NCBI RefSeq assembly: GCF_014645895.1
Contig: NZ_BMMP01000002.1
Span: forward strand, 124,001-188,000
DNA from: Streptomyces daqingensis
GTDB lineage: Bacteria > Actinomycetota > Actinomycetes > Streptomycetales > Streptomycetaceae
Length of the DNA stretch: 64,000 nt
Direction: 5' to 3'
Below, piece after piece: positions 1 through 7,914 of this stretch; position 1 is the stretch's first letter; the number at the start of each line of letters is the position of its first letter. The position numbers and the translations under genes were made by a program. Below the pieces are notes generated by a model. The model was not told where the DNA came from, ran no database searches, and was given only the letters and a program-made list of their open reading frames with translations.

Positions 1-2
1 GC

Positions 3-479
3 GCGACGGCCAGGATCTACGGGCACGGCAACGCGCGCCGCTGGGCCTGGCTCCACGCGCACCTGGGCGGCGGCGACGTGCTGGAGATCGTGGCGGCCGT
101 CTCGATGCGTCCCGTACTGCGCAGGCTGCCGCCGCTGGTCTTCCTGCGGCTGCGGAAGGACGGCCGCACGTGGCCGCGGCGCGTGGAGCGCGCCGCCGTC
201 GGATGGGCGGGCGCGGGACGCTTCCGCGCCGACATCGGCCTGCCCGTGTGGACCGTCACCGGCCGCTCCGGGATGCGCCGCGTGAAGGTCGTCGTCACGC
301 AGCCCGAGGAGCGCACCCTCGCCCTGGACTACACCGACCCCGACGGCAGCGGCGCCGTGTGCCGCAACAGCGAGACGGCCGACGCGCACATCCTGCTGGA
401 GCGCTGGTGGGGCCGGTGGCGCAAGGAGGCCGAGTGGTCTCTGGACGGTACGGCGCACGCGGAGGTGGGCGACCGATGA
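3..479 (+). CDS. Conserved hypothetical protein, 5' end outside window
   Basis: The reading frame is open from the first complete codon of the window, and the residues before the first internal ATG (78) already look like conserved protein (YGHGNARRW, then LHAHLGGGDVLEI), so the gene starts upstream. The visible 158 residues are rich in aromatic and charged residues and show no membrane segment or signal. The His-Gly-Asn...Trp-Leu-His pattern recalls CrtC/AttH-type lipocalin-like proteins, but this is a loose resemblance. The stop overlaps the next start as ATGA, so the gene is translationally coupled to the GMC oxidoreductase and probably serves the same pathway. Confidence 0.7.
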   Translation, partial: ATARIYGHGNARRWAWLHAHLGGGDVLEIVAAVSMRPVLRRLPPLVFLRLRKDGRTWPRRVERAAVGWAGAGRFRADIGLPVWTVTGRSGMRRVKVVVTQPEERTLALDYTDPDGSGAVCRNSETADAHILLERWWGRWRKEAEWSLDGTAHAEVGDR

Positions 480-2323
480 GCTACCGACTCGACGGCCTGG
501 TGGCCGCGTTGCTCGCGGACGACGGCAGCGAGGCATGGCCCGGCGCCGTTCCGGCGCGCGTGGAGAACGTGCTCGGCTCGATGCCCCGCGCCGCCCGCGC
601 CGGAGTGCGGGCCGCGGCCGCGGCCGTCGATGCCTACGCGCTGCTGCGCGCCGGACGCGGCATGGGCAGGCTCACCCCCCAGGAGCGGGAGACCGTCCTG
701 TCCTCGCTCGCCGCACGCCCCGCGCTGCTGCCGGTTCTGGACGCCCTGAAGGTGCCGGTGATGCTCGCGGCGGGCACCGAGCGGATGCTCCACAAGGAAC
801 CCCCCGCCCGTCCCGTGCTCCCCCCGCCCGCCGATCCCCCGCTGGACTGCGTCCCGTCCACCGAGTGGCCGGCACGCGCCACCGCCGACGCGGTCGTCGT
901 CGGGTCCGGAGCGGGCGGCGCCGTCGCGGCGCGCACGCTGGCCCGGGCGGGCATGCGCGTCCTCGTCCTGGAGGAGGGACGCCACCACACCACCGGGGAC
1001 TTCGGACGGCGCGCCCCGCTCGACAGGTTCACGGAGCTCTACCGCGACGGCGGCGGCACGATCGCCCTCGGCAACCCGCCGGTGGTGCTGCCGGTGGGCC
1101 GGGCCGTCGGCGGCACCACGGTCGTCAACTCCGGTACGTGCTACCGCACTCCGGACCACGTGCTGGAGCGGTGGCGCGACACGTTCGGACTGCCGCTCGC
1201 GGACGCGGACGCCTTCGGCGCGTACCTCGACGAGGCCGAGCGCACCCTCCAGGTCGCGACGCAGCCCATGGACGTCCTCGGGCGCAACGGCCGGACGGCT
1301 CTGCTCGGCGCGGAGCGGCTCGGCTGGGAGGCCGCGCCGCTGCGCCGCAACGCACCCGGGTGCAAGGGCTCCTGCCAGTGCGTGGTGGGCTGCCCCACCG
1401 GGGCCAAGCAGAGCGTGCAGCTGTCCGTGCTGCCCGACGCGTGCAGCGCGGGCGCGCGCATCGTCACCGGGGCGTACGTGCGGCGCATCCTCGTCGAGCG
1501 GGACCGGCCGGGCGGGCCGCGGGCGTGCGGTGTGGCCGTACGGCGGCCGGACGGCAGCGAACTCGAGATCCTCAGCCCGCTGGTCGTCGTGGCGGCCGGG
1601 GCTCTCAACTCGCCGCCGCTGCTGCGGCGTTCGGGGCTCGGAGGCCACCCGCGGCTGGGCCGCAACCTGGCCGTCCACCCCGCGGCGAGCGTCGCGGGCC
1701 GGTTCGCGGAGCCGGTGACGGCGTGGCAGGGCGTGCTGCAGAGCGTCGGCGTGGAGGAGCTGCATGGCGACGGGATCCTCATCGAGGCGACGGCGGGTCC
1801 GCCGGGCATGGGCTCGTTCGTGCTGCCCGGCGTGGGCCGCGGCCTGCGGGCCGAACTCGACGGCGCGAACTCCCTGGCGACGGTCGGCGCGATGATCGCC
1901 GACCTGCCCTCGGGCAGGGTGCTGGGCGCCCGCCACCCGCTGCTGCGCTACGATCTCGCTCCGCGCGACGGCCGCAGGCTCATGCGCGCGGTGACGGCGA
2001 TGGGTGAACTGCTCTTCGCGGCGGGGGCGGAGGAGGTCCTCACCGGCATCGCCGCCGCGCCCAGTGCGCGTACGCAAGCCGAACTGGAGGAGAAGCTGAG
2101 CCGTCTGAGCGCCCGTCAGCTCCATCTGTCGGCCTTCCACCCGACGGGGACCGTCGCGCTCGGCGCCGATCCGCAGACGGCGCCCGCAGACGAGCACGGC
2201 AGGCTGCGGGGCGTACGGGGGGTGCTCGTGGCAGACGGTTCCGCACTGCCGAGCTGTCCGGAGGTCAACCCTCAACTGACCATCATGGCCACCTCGTTGG
2301 CCGTCTCAAATGGATCACTCTAA
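476..2323 (+). CDS. GMC-family FAD oxidoreductase (alcohol/sterol oxidase type)
   Basis: 615 aa. About 120 helical N-terminal residues precede an FAD-binding Rossmann motif (VVVGSGAGGAVAA, near residue 140). A Cys cluster follows (CKGSCQCVVGCPTGAK, near 297), then a C-terminal GMC domain with HPTGT (near 555) and NPQLT (near 597), the region of the active-site His and Asn. The helical extension and Cys cluster fit the long-chain alcohol oxidase-like branch of GMC enzymes rather than glucose or choline oxidases. The ATG at 476 is chosen because it overlaps the upstream stop as ATGA. Substrate is unknown; a hydrophobic alcohol or sterol is inference. No signal peptide is seen. Confidence 0.85.
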   Translation: MSYRLDGLVAALLADDGSEAWPGAVPARVENVLGSMPRAARAGVRAAAAAVDAYALLRAGRGMGRLTPQERETVLSSLAARPALLPVLDALKVPVMLAAGTERMLHKEPPARPVLPPPADPPLDCVPSTEWPARATADAVVVGSGAGGAVAARTLARAGMRVLVLEEGRHHTTGDFGRRAPLDRFTELYRDGGGTIALGNPPVVLPVGRAVGGTTVVNSGTCYRTPDHVLERWRDTFGLPLADADAFGAYLDEAERTLQVATQPMDVLGRNGRTALLGAERLGWEAAPLRRNAPGCKGSCQCVVGCPTGAKQSVQLSVLPDACSAGARIVTGAYVRRILVERDRPGGPRACGVAVRRPDGSELEILSPLVVVAAGALNSPPLLRRSGLGGHPRLGRNLAVHPAASVAGRFAEPVTAWQGVLQSVGVEELHGDGILIEATAGPPGMGSFVLPGVGRGLRAELDGANSLATVGAMIADLPSGRVLGARHPLLRYDLAPRDGRRLMRAVTAMGELLFAAGAEEVLTGIAAAPSARTQAELEEKLSRLSARQLHLSAFHPTGTVALGADPQTAPADEHGRLRGVRGVLVADGSALPSCPEVNPQLTIMATSLAVSNGSL

Positions 2324-2430
2324 GCCGAAAGAGCGTCACCCGGTGCCGTTTTGACCCCGAACATGCATGACCTGCCCGGAGGTTGGCAGTATGGAATTGT
2401 GCGCCGTGCCGTGACGATACGGGGAGAATG

Positions 2431-2727
2431 ATGAAGAAGAAGAGACTGGCGGTGCGTCTCGCCGCGCCCACCGCCATAGCCGTCGCCGCGATAGCGATAC
2501 CGTCGCTGAGCGGGACGGCCCAGGCGGGGGCGATCTGCGCCGTGGTGAGCGACGGCACCCCGCTGTACGCCGAGGACAGCGTGGAGGCCAAAGTGCTCGG
2601 CACGATGGACGCCGGCGAGGAGGTCGCCGCCACCGGGCCGTTCGACCTGTGGCAGGTCTCCCGCGCCGACAACGGCGAGTTCCTCGGCTACATGCGCCAG
2701 GCCGACGTCAGCTGCAGCGGCGGCTGA
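2431..2727 (+). CDS. Small secreted SH3-like domain protein
   Basis: 98 aa. An N-terminal signal peptide (MKKKRLAVRLAAP, hydrophobic stretch, then GTAQA before GAICAV) precedes a single bacterial SH3-like fold of about 65 residues (APLYAE-type turn, LGTMDAGEEV, GYMRQADV). Such domains often bind peptidoglycan peptides or other cell-wall ligands. Two ATGs are adjacent (2428, 2431); the GGGGAG ribosome site at 2421-2426 sits better for the second. The two cysteines of the mature protein could form a disulfide. It stands alone, about 100 bp after the GMC gene, and converges on the sugar operon. Function is not further resolved. Confidence 0.75.
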   Translation: MKKKRLAVRLAAPTAIAVAAIAIPSLSGTAQAGAICAVVSDGTPLYAEDSVEAKVLGTMDAGEEVAATGPFDLWQVSRADNGEFLGYMRQADVSCSGG

Positions 2728-2836
2728 CGCCGCCACCGGCATCACCCTCCGCCCACGTCCCGGCCCCGCGAGCTGAGCGACGGGCGGGACCCGCGGGCCC
2801 CGGCCTCCGGGAGGGCTCCGCGGAGGAGGACCCGGC

Positions 2837-3562
2837 CTACTTGCCCCGGATTTGCGCCAGTTGGGCCGCACCGCTGCGGGGCGAGGTGAGTACCGGGACA
2901 CCCGGCTCCCCCTCGGGGAGCTTCCCGACAGCGCCCGCCATCGATGCCTGGGCCAGCACCAGCACGTCGTTCTCCGCGGCCAGCCGCTTCGCCTCCCCGG
3001 CGATCAGCCGGTCGTGCTCCTCCCCCTCCCCCGCCTGCCGTGCCTCGTACGCGCCGGGGCACGCCGAGGTGGTGACGGTGATCCGCACGCCCTGCTCGGC
3101 AGCCCGGCGGCGGATGAGCTCCTCCGTGGGGACGAGGGTCGACTCCAGGGTGGCCAGGACGCCGACGCGGGGCCCGCGGCGCACGGCTTCGGAGGCCATC
3201 GGGTCGTCCACCCGCAGCACGGGGATCCCGGCGAGCGCTCGTACCTCCTCCGCGGCGGGCCCGATGGACGAGCAGGTGACGAGCACGGCCTCCGCGCCCG
3301 CCGCCTCGGCGTGGCGCACGTAGGCGGCGAGCCTGGCCGTGGTGCGGGGCAGGGGACCGTGTTCGACGGTGTCCGCCAGCAGGCTCTCGTCCACCACGTT
3401 GTAGGCGCGCACGTGCGGGGCCGACGCCCGCAGCAGGGGCTCGAACACCGCGGGGAGCGCGGCGACCGTGTGCAGGACGCACACTCTCGGGCCGGGACCG
3501 CCGGCCGACTCCGTGGCGGGCCGCCCGGCCGGCTTCCGGGGCTCCGTCTCCGCGTCCGTCAT
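2837..3562 (-). CDS. Asp/Glu/hydantoin racemase-like protein, one catalytic Cys missing
   Basis: 241 aa, last gene of the sugar operon; its ATG overlaps the aldolase stop (ATGA). The fold signature is of the PF01177 racemase superfamily: VCVLHTV near residue 27, EAVLVTCSSIGP with Cys97, GVLAT near 135 and VLVLAQASMAG near 202. In true racemases this last strand carries the second catalytic Cys (GC[AT]); here the equivalent position is Gln205. A two-base racemisation is therefore unlikely. One-cysteine or diverged members of the superfamily include decarboxylases and maleate isomerases. A Cys at 168 lies elsewhere in the fold. The role in sugar use is unknown. Confidence 0.8.
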   Translation of the reverse strand: MTDAETEPRKPAGRPATESAGGPGPRVCVLHTVAALPAVFEPLLRASAPHVRAYNVVDESLLADTVEHGPLPRTTARLAAYVRHAEAAGAEAVLVTCSSIGPAAEEVRALAGIPVLRVDDPMASEAVRRGPRVGVLATLESTLVPTEELIRRRAAEQGVRITVTTSACPGAYEARQAGEGEEHDRLIAGEAKRLAAENDVLVLAQASMAGAVGKLPEGEPGVPVLTSPRSGAAQLAQIRGK

Positions 3563-4620
3563 GCCGCTCCGTCCCCACCGGCGGCTTCCGCCGCGTCCCG
3601 TCCTGCCGGGGCGGTTCCCGCGCTCGCGGCGGGCGCGTCCCACCAGGGCCTTCCATAGGCGTCGACGGTCTCCCCCAGGCGCCGCAGCCGCTCCAGGCAC
3701 GGTCCGCCGAGCCGGGCGTCCCGGTCGTGGGCGTCGAGCGCGTCGGTCCACAGGGCACGTCCGGCGAGGAAGCCGGAGGCCCCCGCGCGGCACGCGGCCT
3801 CGACGGCGCGCGGGAAGGCGGACGGCTCGACGCCCTGCGAGAGCACGACCCAGGGCACTTCCACGGCCCGGTCGATCCGCTCCGCCTGGGCGGCCGTCTC
3901 CGCCACGGTGCCCGTCCCGCCGTCGGGGACCTGGCACTTGTACAACGACGGCCGCAGTGGCGCCAGTTCGCGCGCCGCCTCGACAATGGCGTCGTTCAGC
4001 CGGAAAGTATTCGCGCTCTCCTCCTCACGGGTGGGACGTGCCACGGGTTCGAGGACGGAGGCGAGTCCGGCGGCGCGGCACAACTCGATGAACCGGGCGG
4101 CGAGTTCGACGCGCCTCTGACGGTGTGCGTCCCGGCGCCAGACGACCAGCAGCTTCAGGCCCCGGGTGCCTTCGGCAGCCGCGGCGGCCGGATCGGCGCT
4201 CTCGTCGAGGCCCGTGTCCTCGACGGGCCCGCCGGGCCGCTGGTCGAGGGTGTCGACGGCGAGGATCGGTGCGCACGTCTCCGGGAGTACGGCCTCGTCC
4301 ATCAGCGCGCGGTAGCCGTAATCACCGTCGATGAGCAGCGCGGAGGCGGCGGGGCCGAGGCGGCGGGCGACCGCGAGCTTGAACTCGGTGAGCGCGGAGT
4401 CGGGCACCGCCGCCCCCGTCCCCCCGCGCCCGTCCGCCCCGGGCAGGCGCGCGGCCATCATGGTCCGAAGGGAGTCGCGCTGGTCCATGGCGACCATGGC
4501 GAAGGTGCCGGACGGCCGGGCGAGCGCGGCGGGGGCCTTCGAACCGCCCGCCAGGAGTCCTGAGGCGGGCGGGGGCCCGGCGGGTGCCGGAGCGGGGGGT
4601 GTGGGGCGGGCGGGCGGCAT
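3559..4620 (-). CDS. Class I aldolase of the LacD/YihT (DeoC/LacD) family
   Basis: 353 aa. After a Pro/Ala-rich extension of about 35 residues the protein follows E. coli YihT (sulfofructose-1-phosphate aldolase) and LacD closely: FAMVAMDQRDSLRTMM (40-55), LKLLVVWRRD (155-164), LASVLEPVARP (186-196), SLYKCQVP with the predicted Schiff-base Lys228, VPWVVLSQGVEP and AGASGFLAGRALW near the C-terminus. It should cleave a phosphorylated ketose to dihydroxyacetone phosphate or a related C3 plus an aldehyde. The start has a good AAGGAG site. It lies 39 bp after the FGGY kinase, which probably makes its substrate. YihT-like sequence does not by itself prove a sulfosugar substrate. Confidence 0.85.
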   Translation of the reverse strand: MPPARPTPPAPAPAGPPPASGLLAGGSKAPAALARPSGTFAMVAMDQRDSLRTMMAARLPGADGRGGTGAAVPDSALTEFKLAVARRLGPAASALLIDGDYGYRALMDEAVLPETCAPILAVDTLDQRPGGPVEDTGLDESADPAAAAAEGTRGLKLLVVWRRDAHRQRRVELAARFIELCRAAGLASVLEPVARPTREEESANTFRLNDAIVEAARELAPLRPSLYKCQVPDGGTGTVAETAAQAERIDRAVEVPWVVLSQGVEPSAFPRAVEAACRAGASGFLAGRALWTDALDAHDRDARLGGPCLERLRRLGETVDAYGRPWWDAPAASAGTAPAGRDAAEAAGGDGAA

Positions 4621-4659
4621 GGCCTTCTCCTTCGTCGGTGCGGCTTGTCCGGGGGACGG

Positions 4660-6384
4660 TCAGCTGTCGGGGGGCGGCAGGAGGACCTGCGGCAGGAAGC
4701 GCTCCCGGTAGGCGGTCTTGTGCGCGGCGGCGCTGGAGTCGTCGACGTGGAGTGTCCGGCTGGGGGGCGTGATGCCCGCGGGGTCGAGACCGATGGCGGC
4801 GCCGCCCCATGCGGCCGCGCCGAGGCAGGGCGCTTCCGCCTCGGTGCACACCTCGGTGGCCCAGGGGCTCACGGCGGCTTTCAGCGCCGTCCACGTGCGC
4901 TGCCGCGTCGACCCTCCGAGGAGGGTCACCGCCCGCGGGACGGCACCCGCCAGCTCGGCCTGGACCTCGGCCATCCAGCGTGCGTGGTAGGAGGCGCCTT
5001 CCAGCAGCGCCAGCGCCAGGTCCGCGGGGCCGTGCCGCGAGGCCATGCCGTGCACGGCGAGACGGGCGGCGGGGTCGGGGCGGGGAGCGCTGCGTCCCTG
5101 CAGGTAGGGCTCGACGGTGATGCCGGTCGGAGGGGCGGGCGACTGCCCCTCCGCCGCGGCGCTCTGCTCGACGAGGCGGGCGAAGTCCCGGTAACGGGCG
5201 GTGCGTTCGTCCGCCGAGGGAACTCCGCCGGCGGCAGGCTCGGTGACGCCGCCCCTGGAGTGCGCCCGGCCGTCGACGGCCGCCTGGGCCGCGCCCGCCG
5301 GGTGGAGGAAGCGGTCGCAGAACCACTCGACCAGCGCCCCCGACGCCGACATGCCGGCGAGCGTCACCCAGTGGGTCCCGTCGACGTGGCGGCCCCACGA
5401 CATGCCCTCCGCCGCGGCACGGGCCGGGTCCGGCGGCGCGTCCGAGACGGTGAGGACGGCCTCGGCCGTACCCATGGAGTCGGCCGCACGGCCCGCCCCG
5501 CGCGCCCCGCTGATCCAGGCGCCGACGAGATGGTCGTGCCCGGCGACCACCACGTGCGCGCCCGCCCGCAGGCCGAGGCTGCGGGCGACCGACCTGGTGA
5601 CGGCGCCCACCGGTCGTCCGGGGCCGTGTACGTGCGGCATCTGCGCGGGCGTCAGCCCGGCTTCCGCGAGCAGCTCGGCGTTCCAGCGGCCGGAGCCCGT
5701 GCCCGTACCGTGCTCCCATGCCATCGTCCGCTGCGCGAACGTGACTTCGGTACCGACGCGGCCCGTCAGCGACCGGGCGACGAGCTCCGCGGCCCCCGCC
5801 CACTGCCGCATGCGGCTCAGGCGCTCCGGGTGGTGCTCCCTCAGCCAGCACCAGCGCGCCAGCGGGACCTTGGCGCTGGGGAGCACTCCCGTCCGGGCGT
5901 GCAGCGCCGCCGCGCCATGGGTACGCGCGAGGCGTTCGGCATGCGGCGCGGGCGCCGGATCGGACCATGCGAGCACGGGGCCTATCGGTGCCCCGTGCCT
6001 GTCGAGCGGCACGCCCGTCTCGGCCATGCCGGTCAGCCCTATGGTGTCGGGCGCCCGTCCTGCCGCGCGAACGCAGTCCGTGAGCGCACCGAGCGCGGCG
6101 CTGGTCAACTCGGCGGCGTCGTAGGAGAGTCCGTCGGCGTTCCGGGGAGTCGGACGCTGGGCCCGGGCGACGACCGAGCCCGTGGGCGTGCACAGCAGGG
6201 CCTTGCAGTGGGTGCTGCCGATGTCTATGCCCGCGAGCAGCGGCTCCCGGGGTCTTCCTGCGGGGCGGGCGGTTCCCGCCCGGGTCTCCCTGGCTCCGTT
6301 CTGTCCTCCGCCCCGTCCCTTCCCCGTGGTCTTCTCTCCGCCCGCCGTCGTTCCACCGGTGGCCGCGTTCGTCTCGCTGGTCAT
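4660..6384 (-). CDS. FGGY-family carbohydrate kinase
   Basis: 574 aa. A low-complexity Gly/Thr/Ala-rich extension of about 48 residues precedes the N-terminal actin-like domain (LLAGIDIGSTHCKALL). GLTGMAETGVPLDRHG and LAWSDPAP form the sugar-side region, VVAGHDHLVGAW carries the likely catalytic Asp, and LLGGSTRQRTWTALKA marks the C-terminal nucleotide-binding domain. FGGY kinases phosphorylate pentuloses, hexuloses, glycerol and polyols; the substrate here cannot be read off. Just upstream of the aldolase, a ketose-1-phosphate product is a sensible inference. The ATG is preceded by GGAGGAGG. A 105-bp gap to the GH1 gene is the largest inside the operon and could hold an internal promoter. 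Confidence 0.88.
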   Translation of the reverse strand: MTSETNAATGGTTAGGEKTTGKGRGGGQNGARETRAGTARPAGRPREPLLAGIDIGSTHCKALLCTPTGSVVARAQRPTPRNADGLSYDAAELTSAALGALTDCVRAAGRAPDTIGLTGMAETGVPLDRHGAPIGPVLAWSDPAPAPHAERLARTHGAAALHARTGVLPSAKVPLARWCWLREHHPERLSRMRQWAGAAELVARSLTGRVGTEVTFAQRTMAWEHGTGTGSGRWNAELLAEAGLTPAQMPHVHGPGRPVGAVTRSVARSLGLRAGAHVVVAGHDHLVGAWISGARGAGRAADSMGTAEAVLTVSDAPPDPARAAAEGMSWGRHVDGTHWVTLAGMSASGALVEWFCDRFLHPAGAAQAAVDGRAHSRGGVTEPAAGGVPSADERTARYRDFARLVEQSAAAEGQSPAPPTGITVEPYLQGRSAPRPDPAARLAVHGMASRHGPADLALALLEGASYHARWMAEVQAELAGAVPRAVTLLGGSTRQRTWTALKAAVSPWATEVCTEAEAPCLGAAAWGGAAIGLDPAGITPPSRTLHVDDSSAAAHKTAYRERFLPQVLLPPPDS

Positions 6385-6489
6385 GGCACCTCCTCCCCGT
6401 CCTTACCCGTGCGGCGGGCCGCTGTTACCGCGACTTCCGCCACTGCGGCCCGGGCCCCGGGGGCCCACACCGGCACCCACCGGGACGTC

Positions 6490-7914
6490 CTACGGCATTG
6501 CGGGCACCTCGCCGCTGCGGGCCGCGCGGGCGTACCAGAGGCCGCTGTCCTTCACCGTCCGGCGCCCGCTGCCGCGGTCGAGGTGTACGAGCCCGAAGCG
6601 CGGCCGGTAGCCCATCGCCCACTCGAAGTTGTCGATGAGCGACCAGTGGTAGTAGCCCTCCACGGGTGCTCCGGCCTCCAACGCCCGGTGCACGGCGAGC
6701 AGATGGTCGTGGAGGAAGCGGACCCGGCGCTCGTCGTGCACGGCGCCGTCCGGTCCGGGGACGTCGTCGAAGACGCCGCCGTTCTCCGTGACCGTCAGCG
6801 GGACTCCCGGGTACTCCTCGTGCAATCGCAGCAGCAGCGCGGTGAGTTCGCCGGGGACGATCTCCCAGCCGAGGTCGGTGCGGGGCACTCCCGCCCTGCC
6901 CGGCTCCACCTTCCAGGGCCACGGGCCGTCCTCCGGCCCGGCCGCGGCGCTGACGACGCGGCGCGTGTAGTAGTTGACGCCGATGAAGTCGCTTCCCGCG
7001 GCGATCCTCTCCTCGTCACCGTCCCGTACGAAGTCCAGCTCCCCCGCCGCGTCCTCCCAGTGGCGCCGCATGTCGGCCGGATAGCCGCGGCCGTGAACGG
7101 GTTCGAGGAACCAGCGGTTGACGTACCCGTCGGAGGCGTGGGCCGCCGCGCGGTCGGCGGCGCTGGAAGGGTCGGCGGGCTGATGGGGGAAGAGGCTGTA
7201 GGCGATGCCCGCACGCGCGGCGCTGCCGTGGCGGGAGGCGCGCAGCGCGGTGACGGCCAGGCCGTGCGCGAGCAGCAGGTGGTGCATCGCCTCCACCGAG
7301 CCCCGCAGATCCCTCTCCCCCGGCGCGTGGAGGCCGAGTTGGTGTCCGAGCAGGCCGGCGATCCAGGGCTCGTTGACGGTGACCCAGTCCTCGACGCGGT
7401 CGCCGAACGCCTCGAAGCAGACGGCGGCGTACTCGGCGAAGGCCTCCGCGGTCTCCCGCGCGCGCCAGCCGCCCCTGTCCTGGAGCGGCTGCGGCAGATC
7501 CCAGTGGTAGAGCGTGACCAGCGGCTTGATGCCCCGGTCCAGAAGTCCGTCGACGAAGCGGTCGTAGTGTGCGATGCCGCGCGGTTCCACGCGGCCCGTG
7601 CCCTCGGGGACGATGCGGGGCCACGCGAGGGAGAAGCGGTGGGCGCCGGTGCCCAGCCGGGCCATCAGGTCCAGATCGTCGGCGCTGTGCTGGAAGCGTG
7701 CGTAGAAGTCGCATGCCTCGTCGCCCGTGTCGCCGTTCTCGACGGCGCCTGGAACGCGGCAGAAGCGGTCCCAGATCGACTCGCCGCGGCCGTCGGCGGC
7801 CGTCGAGCCCTCGACCTGGAAGGCCGAAGTGGCCGTGCCCCAGCGGAAATCGGCGGGGAAACGCACAGCGCCGGAGGCCCTGCCCGCCGCCGTACGGGCG
7901 TCGCGTCCGGTCAC
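6490..7914 (-). CDS. GH1 beta-glycosidase (beta-glucosidase/beta-mannosidase type)
   Basis: 474 aa, full length for GH1. Diagnostic motifs: FRWGTATSAFQVEG (23-36), YHWDLPQPL (136-144), acid/base Glu182 in TVNEPW, nucleophile Glu377 in TVTENGG, and the aglycone/glycone-site region YYHWSLIDNFEW near the C-terminus. No signal peptide, so it hydrolyses imported glycosides in the cytoplasm. The start is a GTG overlapping the upstream stop (GTGA), with AGGAGGAG at ideal spacing. Next to GH38 and GH2 enzymes a beta-mannosidase activity is possible, but GH1 specificities (gluco, galacto, manno, 6-phospho) are not separable here. Confidence 0.92.
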   Translation of the reverse strand: MTGRDARTAAGRASGAVRFPADFRWGTATSAFQVEGSTAADGRGESIWDRFCRVPGAVENGDTGDEACDFYARFQHSADDLDLMARLGTGAHRFSLAWPRIVPEGTGRVEPRGIAHYDRFVDGLLDRGIKPLVTLYHWDLPQPLQDRGGWRARETAEAFAEYAAVCFEAFGDRVEDWVTVNEPWIAGLLGHQLGLHAPGERDLRGSVEAMHHLLLAHGLAVTALRASRHGSAARAGIAYSLFPHQPADPSSAADRAAAHASDGYVNRWFLEPVHGRGYPADMRRHWEDAAGELDFVRDGDEERIAAGSDFIGVNYYTRRVVSAAAGPEDGPWPWKVEPGRAGVPRTDLGWEIVPGELTALLLRLHEEYPGVPLTVTENGGVFDDVPGPDGAVHDERRVRFLHDHLLAVHRALEAGAPVEGYYHWSLIDNFEWAMGYRPRFGLVHLDRGSGRRTVKDSGLWYARAARSGEVPAMP

